In this document: one piece after another, positions 32,627 to 40,888 of the stretch
How positions within the stretch are numbered: the first letter of the stretch is position 1
How the letters are laid out: each line of letters opens with the position of its first letter
Source: Apophysomyces variabilis
Lineage: Eukaryota; Mucoromycota; Mucoromycetes; Mucorales; Mucoraceae
Direction: 5' to 3'
Length of the DNA: 40,888 bases
NCBI GenBank assembly: GCA_002749535.1
Contig: MZZL01000378.1
Location: 1-40,888 of the forward strand
Notes under the pieces: model-generated
What the model was told of the DNA's origin: nothing
Database searches by the model: none
The model's input: the letters and a program-made list of their open reading frames with translations, nothing else
Program-made: the position numbers and the translations under genes

Positions 32627-33563
32627 AGTATCACTTGGCTTTTTTCAAAGGATTTTTCATTGTACATATAAGAAACAAGAAATAATCTGATAGTTGAACA
32701 ATAACACAATAACGTTTGCCTTGTGTTAAATAAGTTTATTAGTAGCAGCCTCTATTTAAGTGTTGGTTGCACTATTCTTGATTGTATGAATATAAACGCT
32801 GCACATTATGAATGAGTAATTACATAGCATATACAATGTAAAAAAGCAACAAAAGATTAATAAAAAAATAAAAAAAGCATTGTCAAGGGCTTCAGAAAAT
32901 ATAGATCAAGTTGACTCAGTTGTTTTTACTGAATGAGATGATAAGTCTATAAAGTACTATATAAAGCATAGCTCAGTTAATGAACAGAAAGTAAATTGCA
33001 AGAAAACATACTAGTAAAGGTGCAGTAGTATTAAGCAGAGATGGAATGGCAGGAAAAAAAAGATAGTAGTCAACGTAAGTGCGCAGTATTATTAAGCAGA
33101 GGTGGAATGGTAGAAATAAGCATGATTGAAGAATGGCAATAGAAATTTGGAAACAGTAGCTTAATGAAGACAAGAACTCTTCAATTTATTGATTTTGCAA
33201 TATAGAAATGAATAATTTTAAGCTTGTTTAAAACTTACCTTATCCCTACTATATATGCTACTGTGTAAAGCATATGCAAAAGAAAAAGTAGTTGCCATAG
33301 TAATAGCTTACATAACACATGTTGTCAAAGTAAAGGCTTATGTAAAAACTAACGGCTTCCTCTAAATCCAAGATACTGCAGCAAAATACTATAAATACCT
33401 ATCTTGTTATAAATCGTTTTTTGTCTGAACACATTCTCCTCGTTTATACTATCTTTGCTATACAGTTCTCAGTCACTGAATCTTCAACAAGCGCTCAGAA
33501 GAGACAATCCTATAATACTCTTGTAGGCTTAAAATATATATGATTGTATCTAACCTTTTCTAG
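32627..33563. other. Non-coding stretch upstream of the BED-finger fragment
   Basis: AT-rich and without convincing coding. It contains an imperfect tandem duplication: about 33018-33055 is repeated at 33080-33117 (cores GCAGTAGTATTAAGCAGAG and GCAGTATTATTAAGCAGAG). A TATA-type box CTATAAATACC lies at about 33389, and a probable intron ends at 33563 with CTAAC branch and TTCTAG acceptor (33549-33563). Confidence 0.4.
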
Positions 33564-33983
33564 GAATTATCCTCTTTGGTTATATCTGACGTGGAAGACA
33601 ATGAATCTACTATCAGTTTTTTATGGCAAGAATTGTATATGTCTCTTGTTGCAAAACCAAGCAATGATGATCTTTCAAAACAAGGATCATCAATTGGCTT
33701 GTCTAACAAAAAGCAAAAGTCTGCTACCAGTTGGATATTCTTGAATGGCTGGGCAACTTGACAAAATGTAAACGGTGCTAGTACAATTGCTTGCAACTTT
33801 ACAAGTCCTCATGGTGTAAAATGCCAATAGATTTACGTCAGTTCTACTAGCTCCACTGGAAATATGCTCAAGCATCTTCGATCTAAATACAAAATTACTA
33901 AGGATTCTTCTGCCGCCACCTCTGACAACACTTTCCTTACTGCTGGGCCAATGGATAGGTTCATTTCAACCGTCTGTGGTATA
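33564..33983 (+). pseudogene. BED zinc-finger, hAT-like transposase N-terminal fragment
   Basis: From the acceptor at 33563 one frame reads SDVEDNESTI..., then a BED-finger-like stretch: a SWIFLNGW aromatic motif, ACNF and VKC cysteines, and STSSTGNMLKHLRSKY, the ST..ML.HL..KY signature of BED domains that bind transposon ends. Two stops (TGA and TAG) sit where Trp is expected (ATW, CQW), consistent with TGG to TGA/TAG. The frame ends where element H's LTR begins (33984), so only the N-terminus remains; the catalytic RNase H-like core is absent. No start codon is visible; an upstream exon before the intron (about 33421-33523) is likely. Confidence 0.5.
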
Positions 33984-34389
33984 TGTTAGAGACAAATGAG
34001 ATAAAAGAAAATTGGACAATAGAATCCTTTGAGACTGAGTCGAGATTGTTTTTATTATCATTATGTTTTCACGATTATTTATATGTTGTCTTTAAATGTA
34101 AGTATATACGTTGTGTAATGTGTTGTTTTATATGTTGTCTCTATAAATGCAGTGTAGATCTATGAGGATAGAGAGATGTAAAAAAAGAGGGAAAGAACTA
34201 CCTTGCATAGATTAAACTGTACACTTAGTTTGATACATGATGCATGTAGTAAGATGGTCTGATCGTCTTTATACTGCGTAAAAGAGAGAGCTACATTGCA
34301 TGTAAAATACGATGATCCATATATCAAATTGGGAAACTATATTGTAGTCCCACTATTAAGGTGTATAATAATATACTAGCTATATGACA
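33984..34389 (-). repeat. 3' LTR of element H
   Basis: On the minus strand TGTCATATAGCTAG... to ...TTTGTCTCTAACA, 406 bases, placed by the adjoining polypurine tract and TG...CA ends. No second copy in the window for comparison. Confidence 0.65.
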
Positions 34390-34560
34390 TTACTCCCTTC
34401 CAGGTTAGACTTAACCATAAACTAAATGATAGTTGTATGGAGTTATGTTTATGTACATTTACTTTGTCGTGAATTCTTCTGGTTATTATTCAGACGTTTG
34501 TTAGATCGTGTATTTTGTAGTGTGCATTTCTAACCTGTCTTGCTATTTGGTGTAGTACCA

Positions 34561-37500
34561 AGTCTTTCTCAGTAATCCATAATAGGTTGTGGACTGCTAA
34601 ATGAATCTGGCTTTTGCCATGTATCATCAGCTTCACCATAACCTTCCCATCTTACTCTATAGATATAATTCCCTTTAGAAATTTCTTTGTGTCCTACTAT
34701 GGCTTCTACAACATAATAGTCTTTACCTTTTTCTTAGACTTCTTCTAGGGAAATGATCTCATCTTGAGATATCAATTTGAGTGCCAATGGTGGATAGTCG
34801 CTTAGGAGTAAAAGTCCTTGTTCATCCATAAGAACATAGGATCCTCCTCTGGTTTCTCTGACAACTGTATAAGGACTATAATATGCAGGTTCTAATTTTC
34901 TGCATTGTCTTTCTTTGATTATGACCTGGCTTTTTGGCAGAAACTTGACTAGTCTGTATTTACTATCAAATTTTCCTTTTTATACATTTGTTACAGCTTG
35001 CATTCTTTCAGCAATTGCTAGAAAAATAATATTTGCCAAATCCTCTATATGCTGCAAAAGTTCTTTGTTTGTTAGCGGAGGAGTGCTAAGATCTTCTTGG
35101 TAATTTTTAAACCTATTCATAGTCCTTGCAAACATAAGACTGTAAGGTGATGATCCTGTCCACTTTGTGACTTTTGCATTTAATGCTAGTTGTACACTTG
35201 GTACATAGAGGTCCCAATCTCAGGTTGCCCCTTTGATACATTTTCTGAGTGCGTTTGTTGAGGTAGAAACCCAGCATTCTGCTACGCCGTTGGCTCTTAG
35301 ATGATAAGATGTGACCAATCAATGATCAAAACCTGATGATTGTGCCAGTAATTTAATAAGTGAATTGATGAACTCTTTTTCATTATCAGATTGTAGATAT
35401 CGAGGAAATCTGAAATCACAGAAGACATGAATTACAGCGTTTACCACTGTGTTTTGAGATTTGTCAGGTATTGCATAGAGAACACAGAAACGAGTGCAAA
35501 TGTCGATCATAATCAACAAATAATTGTTACCTGTGTGAGAGGTAGTGAAAGGACCGGCCAGATCTATTGCCCAATGATCACAAGGCAAGTATGCATATAT
35601 AGAACGCAGAGGATGATAACCTCTTTTTACAATATTGTGCTTTTGGCACTCTGCACACTTTCTTACTGTTTCTACAGCTTCTTTGTGTATGTTTGGCCAG
35701 TGTAACCCTTCGTTATGAAGTGCATTAACCATGGCGTCAGCGCCAAAATGTCTAAATATATACGCGTTGTGTAAAAGCTCTGGGCGTTCCTTTTCTGGTG
35801 GAATTAATTTATCATCATTATCCACGGAAGCTGCCCTATTAAGAAGCTTTTCCTTATCATCCTAACTTATTGCGGCAGCAGTACCCCCTTCCAGCATTTT
35901 TGCCAGGGGAAAAAGGTGTGAAAGTTGATTAAGTAAGATGTTTTGTAAACCTGGGAGGTGTTCAACATCAAAGTCATATTGCAGAAGCATATCAAGCCAG
36001 TTAATCATCATGGCGTTAGGCTTCTTTTGTGTATAAAGATACGTTAGTGCCTTGTGGTCAGTTAGGAGGGTGAATTTGTTTCCCCATAGATATTTGTGGA
36101 ATTTGTTGAGCGCATAAATAATAGCAAGTAGTTCTTGTTTGGTAGTAGAGTAATTACGTTCGCTTGTTGTTAAAGCACATGCCATGAAAGCAATATGGCG
36201 TGTTTCTCCATTAATTATTTGGTAGAGAACTGCCCCAATGCCTGTGTTAGAGGCATCCGTTGCAACACTGAACGGGTATTTTAAGTTTGGGTAGCACAGG
36301 ATAGGTAGCGTTAGCAAAATTTGCTTTAGGCTTTGGAAAGTGGTCATGTACTCTTCTGTCTAAAGGTCTTTTAGATTGTCCGCATTGCATAACCGATCCA
36401 ATGGAGCTGTGAGCATGGAAGCATTAGGGATGTGTTCCCAGAAGTAGTTGATGACGCCAAGAAAACGTTGTAAGTCTTTTCCTATGTGAGGAAGTGGCCA
36501 CTCTTATATGTTACTCACTTTGCATGGGTCCAGCGTTATGCCTTTTCCTGACATGCAGAAAACCAATAAATAAACTGACTTTTGTACAAAGTGGCATTTT
36601 TTGGGATTGAGGATCAAGTTGACGGCAGTAAGTTTATTGATAACAGTTTTGACATGCACTGTGTGTTTTTCCATATTTTCAGAGTGTACGATGATATTGT
36701 CTACAAACGTTGTAATGAACGGAGTATCACAGAAAAGGATATCCATGACGCGTTGAAACTTGGATGATATTGGCTTGAGACCAAACGGACAACCTTTAAA
36801 CATATACTGCGTACCTTTGAAAGTGAATGCTGTTTTAGGACGGTCTGGCTCATAGATTTGGAAACAATAAAAAGTAGTTTTAAGGTCCAATGTAGTGAAC
36901 ACAGTAGAACCTCCAAGCTTGTGAAATATGTCTCCAATAAGAGGTAGTGGGTATCGATCCACTTTGATGAGTTTGTTGATATGTCATGGATCCAAGCAAG
37001 GACGACGATCAATATAGTTACTGGATGCATCTTTCTTTGGTGCCAGGGTTAAAGGACTATTCCAAGCTGTGTCAACTGGTGCCCTTTCAATTGTTCCCTC
37101 TTTTAACCAAGTGTCCACAGCTTCTTGTACTTTGGATTCATACACCATTGGCAGATCATATTGTCTTTAGTATGATGTTAGGCCTTCTGGTGTGTCTAAG
37201 TGTATAATTGACTCAGGTATCATGCAAAATGATGAACTAGGTATGTTTGCATTAGTATGCAATGAAGGCTGAATTGCTTGAAAGAATACATGTCTTTCTG
37301 ATGTTGTGCCTGTGGATGAGTTGTTGGGCTTAGGAATATCATTTATAATATTGTCTTTGGAGTTTTTCTCCATTTGGTCATCCCATGAAGCTGCAATACC
37401 TATGATGCCTAATCCTAACTTGGGCATAAGGTCCAAACTGATGCTGATTTGTGTACCCAGTGATAGATTCATAACAATGAAGGTATGTTTTAGGTATGGT

Positions 37501-37574
37501 GCATGCTGACTTAAATCATAAAAACTTTTAGTACTCTGATGCAAATTTAGGAATCTCAATAACATTGAAAACAA
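34561..37574 (-). pseudogene. Pol of chromovirus H (partial protease to chromodomain), decayed
   Basis: One frame, read from 37574 leftwards: protease C-terminal half (LMPKLGLGI), the linker HLDTPEGLTSY, RT with RYPLPLI, FTTLDLKTTFYCF, GCPFGLKPISSKFQ and FVDN at 36696-36707 in place of FVDD; RNase H (ATDASNTGIGAVLYQ, TDHKALTYL); integrase with H..H and CAECQ zinc site, DHWAIDLAGPF, SDNEKEF and RANGVAECW; and a chromodomain (YRVRWEGYGEADDTWQ). About nine in-frame stops, several at sites where D has Arg, Trp or Gln. SDNGTEF has become SDNEKEF, another change in a catalytic motif. The protein is recognisably the same lineage as D but diverged. Confidence 0.82.
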
Positions 37575-37575
37575 A

Positions 37576-37890
37576 ACATTTTTTCACTTTTCTTCAGAAT
37601 AGATATTTTTAATTAGATGTTCTTTATTGATCTATTCTGAAAGTTTTTAAAATACCCAACATAAACCACTTTTATTGACTTCCAAAGTTTCATCGGAATC
37701 TGAAATTTTAGCTAGGAGACCTCAAATTTTGACAAGTTGGTGAGTGCTCATGGACAAAGTGCACAGGGCTGTATAACAATATCACGCATTGTGTAACATA
37801 TAATAAAACGCCGGCAGCCAATCATAAAGCCGCCCTTGTCTGCATTTGTGAAGGCTGGGAAGCAGTTCACACTTCCTCACTAATTACAAA
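37576..37890. other. Non-coding stretch with a 12 bp inverted repeat
   Basis: Lies between the truncation of H and the DDE-type fragment. TTCAGAATAGAT (37593-37604) is inverted as ATCTATTCTGAA (37630-37641) with a 25-base loop. The rest may be the 5' flank of the downstream gene. No gene seen. Confidence 0.4.
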
Positions 37891-38676
37891 ATGGGACACA
37901 TCAATAAAAGACAGTGACTTGCTAGAAACTGTGCTCAAAACGAAACTGGAAATCAGTTTCTGACTGTAACTGCTGAGTATCAGCAGATCACACAAGCGTC
38001 TGATCAGAGCTTAGAAGATAACATGCTGTTGGAAGCTGATGAGATTACAGATTATGACCTTCTAAACAATTTAGAAACAGCTGACAATAGCCATGATGAA
38101 TTAGATGTACCAGTGTTCCCTATTAAGTGGTCTCCTAATATTTCTTCTAGTCGCCGTTACTGGGGTACAGCTTAAACAACAAGATTATACCACCAGAAGA
38201 AGAGCAAAGAAATGACAAGGGGCAGTATGAAAATTACTAGCTTCTTTAAAAGCGATGTTCAGCTTCTAGATAACTCAGAATGCCCTGAAGAAGATGAGAA
38301 TGATGTTGGAGTATACGATGAAGAAGAAGGGGCAATCATGTCAATGGATAAGGCTTTGGACAAGCTGTCTAAGGTCACCATACCTCATATGAACCAGAAA
38401 ACTGCTGCTAAGCGTCAATTATCTGACTATGAGCTTGCTAAGTATCGTGGTGTCACTGTGTACTTCATGGGTTTATTGGATAGAAAGAAGAAAATGATTG
38501 CCTCACAAGAAGCTGCTAAGGTAGCTTGGGCAAAGCCTTCTCAGCACTATTGAGCCACAGCAATCAGAGCCTACAAGCGCTTTATTTCTATATTTTCTTA
38601 CTTTCTTGAGATGGCTGGAAACAAACACCATACACCATGTCCAAATGACATATGGAGTATTTGAGCAAATACAATC
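37891..38676 (+). pseudogene. N-terminal part of a transposon-type protein (DDE endonuclease-like), decayed
   Basis: From ATG 37891 one frame runs with a TGA after RQ, a TAA after WGTA, and a TGA at 38551 (where Trp is likely), continuing as ATAIRAYKRFISIFSYFLEMAGN before fading. Visible features: an acidic first third; SSRRYWG..TTRLYHQKKSK, then MKITSFFK, then the YRGVTVYFMGLLDRKKKMIASQEAAKVAW segment. This order resembles the N-terminal region of a widespread fungal DDE-endonuclease transposon protein; I recognise the pattern but could not search. The catalytic domain is missing, probably cut off by the arrival of D2 (LTR at 38778). Confidence 0.45.
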
Positions 38677-38777
38677 TTCTGTTTTCCATTACTTTCTTTA
38701 CTTTGATCAAGGTTTCTGACAAGTTTAATTCTCAAACTTCCAAATTTACTATTCTTTCTCTTTCAAATAAACTGTAG

Positions 38778-39130
38778 TGACATATAAAATGAAAATAACA
38801 GGACGCTAAGAATAAGCAAGACTAAAAAAAGTTCTTCTTTATTTCACAAATAATTGTTCTCTTTAAATATCTTTAGAAACGCATGCAGGTAAAAGTGGGT
38901 TGGAGTAGTTACTAATATTTTTTATAAAATTTATATAATTAGTAATGACATGTTAATCTTCTATCTTTTGATATTCTGTGTTCGCTAGGGTCCTAACAAC
39001 AGATGAATAGATTATAAAGATGTTAGTGTAACCTGATCCATACAGGCATTATAGCTGATATGTTCACTAATAGTCTAGACCTGATGTTTTATCCACTGAA
39101 TATAGTAATATAATTATGTCAGATATAATA
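38778..39130 (-). repeat. 3' LTR of D2
   Basis: 353 bases aligned with D's LTRs. Its plus-strand right end reads GATATAATA where D has GATATGACA, so even the terminal CA has been lost by transition. Confidence 0.88.
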
Positions 39131-39283
39131 TTACCTCCTACCAGCTTCTTGACAGCATTAGAAAGATAGTAATTGATATAGTAAAAGTATGGTTAAAAGT
39201 ATTAGATAATAATACTATGGCGCATCAATAAAAAACCTTAGAAAAAACCTAGTGAGAAAAAAGTGTAGAGGAAAAAGACTTGC

Positions 39284-40392
39284 CTACATGCGTTTGGTAC
39301 GTTTGGTAGTAGAAGGTCCTGATTGTTGGGCCTGTTTTCTTTTGCCAATACCTGATTGGCATTGCTAATACCTTTTAATAATAGCAGGATCGTTGAAATC
39401 CTCAGGGTTCTGCTAAGTATTTTTGTCATCTTTGTAACCTTTCCATTTGATGAAGTACTAATAGTGTCCTTTGTGCACTTCCCTATAATTGACGATATTC
39501 TGCACTTCATAGTAGTTGTCTGAAACTACTGTGTCAGGTGAAATAAGTTTTATATAAGATGGTGCAACATCTTGTAGAAGCAACATATTCTGCTCATCAA
39601 CCAAAGTATAGCTGCCTCCTTTGTTCTATCTCAGAACAGTGAATGGTCCTTTATATCTTAGGTCTGTTTTGCTGCTTCTAGATATGTTTATGATTATGAC
39701 CTTGCTTCTAGGAGGAAATTCAACAATATAATGATTGCTGTCAAACTTGTTGCTTTGTTTATTTTACATTGTTTTAATGCATTCATAAATAGCAGATATT
39801 ACTACTCATTCTATTTGTTCAAGGCATTTGGTCATTGCTCAAGTATCATCAGAAGTCTGTTATACATTTCCCACTTTTACTTTATAATAGTCCTCAAAAT
39901 TGTTTGGTTGACAGGCAAACATCAATGCAAAAGGATGTGTGTTGTGCAAAGAGGAAATTTTCAGATTGATAGTAAGTTGTGCACTTAGTAAATACAAATT
40001 CTAATCTTGTTTCTTACCTTGCAATCTTTTGACAACAACCTCTTTCATAGTTTTTACCCATTATTCTGTGACGTCATTTGCGCGTGGATGATATGGTGTT
40101 ACCAGTCTGTAGTCTATTCTTGAGTATTTTGTAACAAGTATGATGACTTCATTGACAAATTCAGTGCTATTGTCTGATTGCAGGACTTTTAGGAAACCAT
40201 AGTTGCAGAATACTTGAATAAGTTGCCTAGTAATAGAAAGTGCAAATTTGTCTAGTAATGCTTGTAAAATGTAAAAGCGTGAAAATACATCAACCATAAC
40301 TAATACAAAGTTATTACCATTGATAGTAGTGGTGTTGAAGTCACCAAGGTCAATAGTCCAGTGGTCTCTAGGTTGGTTTGCGGTTATGTGTT
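39284..40392 (-). pseudogene. Integrase and chromodomain of D2, decayed
   Basis: Aligns base for base with D's integrase: VDVFSRF, the LQSDN motif (now SDNSTEF), YHPRAN, then the C-terminal and chromodomain segments ending at TAG 39284-39286. New stops appear throughout, most from CAA/CAG/TGG by single transitions. Where D has a TGA (14827) D2 has CAA; both derive from CGA by C to T on opposite strands. Confidence 0.82.
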
Positions 40393-40888
40393 CACTATGG
40401 TCACAGACCTTACTAAAAGTAGTAAAAACGCACTAAAAGTAGTGAAAATGCACTAAAAGTAGTAAATCTGTACTAAAAGTAGTAAAATCACTAAAAGTAG
40501 TGAATTTCTCACTAAAAGTAGTGAAGTGCATACTAAAAGTAGTAAGTCTACTCTAAAAGTAGTGAAAGCTACACTGAAATTAGTAAATCTACTCTAAAAG
40601 TAGTGAATGTGCTAAAGTAGCTAATATGCTTTAAAAGTAGTAATTAATTCGTTAGCATGGCAAAAGTTCACTAATGGTAGCTATTGTATTTTTTTTTAGT
40701 TGTAAACATATGTTAGACTTTCTGCTCAAAGCAATGACCAACAGTAAAAGAGTCACTTGCTTATATTTCAAAACTATAAGGTTACAGGCGGCCACAGTTT
40801 AAAATAGGTTGCGTCAGATATAAGAACTATTTAACCAATAAAAATCTGTGTCAAGATTGACTCAAAAAACCAAGTAAAAAGTTCCCAC
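40393..40888 (+). mobile_element. Left end of a second CACTA-type element, inserted in D2
   Basis: Begins CACTATGGTCACAG (40393-40406), the inverse of the end at 6952, followed by an array of the same subterminal motif, then ordinary AT-rich sequence (40690-40888) without a visible gene. It runs off the window. It inserted after D2 and so is among the most recent events here. Confidence 0.75.
40402..40641. repeat. CACTA left subterminal array, about 12 units of ACTAAAAGTAGT
   Basis: About twelve copies of ACTAAAAGTAGT with variants (CTCTAAAAGTAGT, CACTGAAATTAGT), spaced 18-22 bases; the units grow more divergent away from the terminus. Inverse orientation of the 6621-6934 array. Confidence 0.85.

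Larger units (their letters stand above)
33984..37575 (-). mobile_element. Chromodomain Ty3/gypsy element H, 5'-truncated
   Basis: 3' LTR 33984-34389, polypurine tract (minus-strand CCTGGAAGGGAGTAA, 34390-34404), then integrase, RNase H, RT and half of the protease. It is truncated at about 37575, so gag, the protease active site and the 5' LTR are missing. Design and sequence follow D. It interrupts the BED-finger fragment. Confidence 0.8.
38778..40392 (-). mobile_element. Second copy of chromovirus D (D2), partial, heavily mutated
   Basis: 3' LTR 38778-39130 and integrase region 39284-40392 align with D (13344-14957). It is interrupted at 40393 by a CACTA terminus; the sequence before the break, GGTTATGTGTT, matches D's GGTTATGTGTC. 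In a hand comparison over about 1.1 kb, roughly 100 differences were seen, all but one transitions, mostly C to T or G to A in D2. Confidence 0.9.

Overview
The window looks like a transposon graveyard from a filamentous fungus, most probably an early-diverging one (Mucoromycota, Mucorales-like). The basis is short spliceosomal introns with TACTAAC-type branch sites, AT-rich spacers, and many fungal Ty3/gypsy LTR retrotransposons, including chromodomain-integrase ones. I found no single-copy host gene, rRNA, tRNA or CRISPR array. The taxonomic placement is inference from element style only.

Layout. (i) 1-6952: the right part of a CACTA-type DNA transposon. It carries a decayed minus-strand gene at the left edge, a multi-exon tnp2-like transposase on the plus strand (1474-6061), a 16-unit subterminal array (6621-6934) and a terminus ending in the reverse complement of CACTATGGT at 6952. 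The transposase is interrupted by a 1.3 kb foldback element (FB1). (ii) 6953-10462: gypsy element A on the minus strand, cut in RNase H by the CACTA end. (iii) 10464-26882: a nest of three plus/minus elements. Element C (+) has its 5' LTR split by element B (+, 10507-21624). B's pol is split by chromovirus D (-, 13344-18899, perfect 5 bp target duplication CCTTT). B's integrase also carries a solo LTR, F1, with a clean CAAAG duplication. (iv) 26885-28945: a stack of LTRs and LTR remnants. (v) about 28960-32202: decayed gag-protease of element G, split by a second foldback copy (FB2), then a second copy of LTR F (F2). (vi) 33564-38676: a BED-finger hAT-like fragment cut by the 3' LTR of truncated chromovirus H (-), then a decayed N-terminal half of a DDE-type transposase. 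(vii) 38778-40392: a second, heavily mutated copy of D (D2), interrupted at 40393 by the left end of another CACTA element that runs off the window.

Three things stand out. First, nearly all copy-to-copy differences are C-to-T or G-to-A transitions at CpG and CpA. All six stops in D's otherwise open 1,549-codon gag-pol frame can be explained this way, as can the loss of the second catalytic Asp of reverse transcriptase in three elements. This resembles RIP or deamination of methylated cytosine. Second, FB1 and FB2 share about 1 kb of interior and the same array layout at the ends, but the iterated terminal motif has been swapped throughout (TTTCCACC in one, TTTTACCC in the other). Third, the CACTA elements carry long inverted arrays of an ACTAAAAGTAGT-like motif next to their ends, the arrangement of accessory-protein binding sites in plant CACTA elements.

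All coordinates come from reading the sequence by eye. LTR boundaries with TG...CA ends and target duplications are firm; boundaries described as approximate are not.
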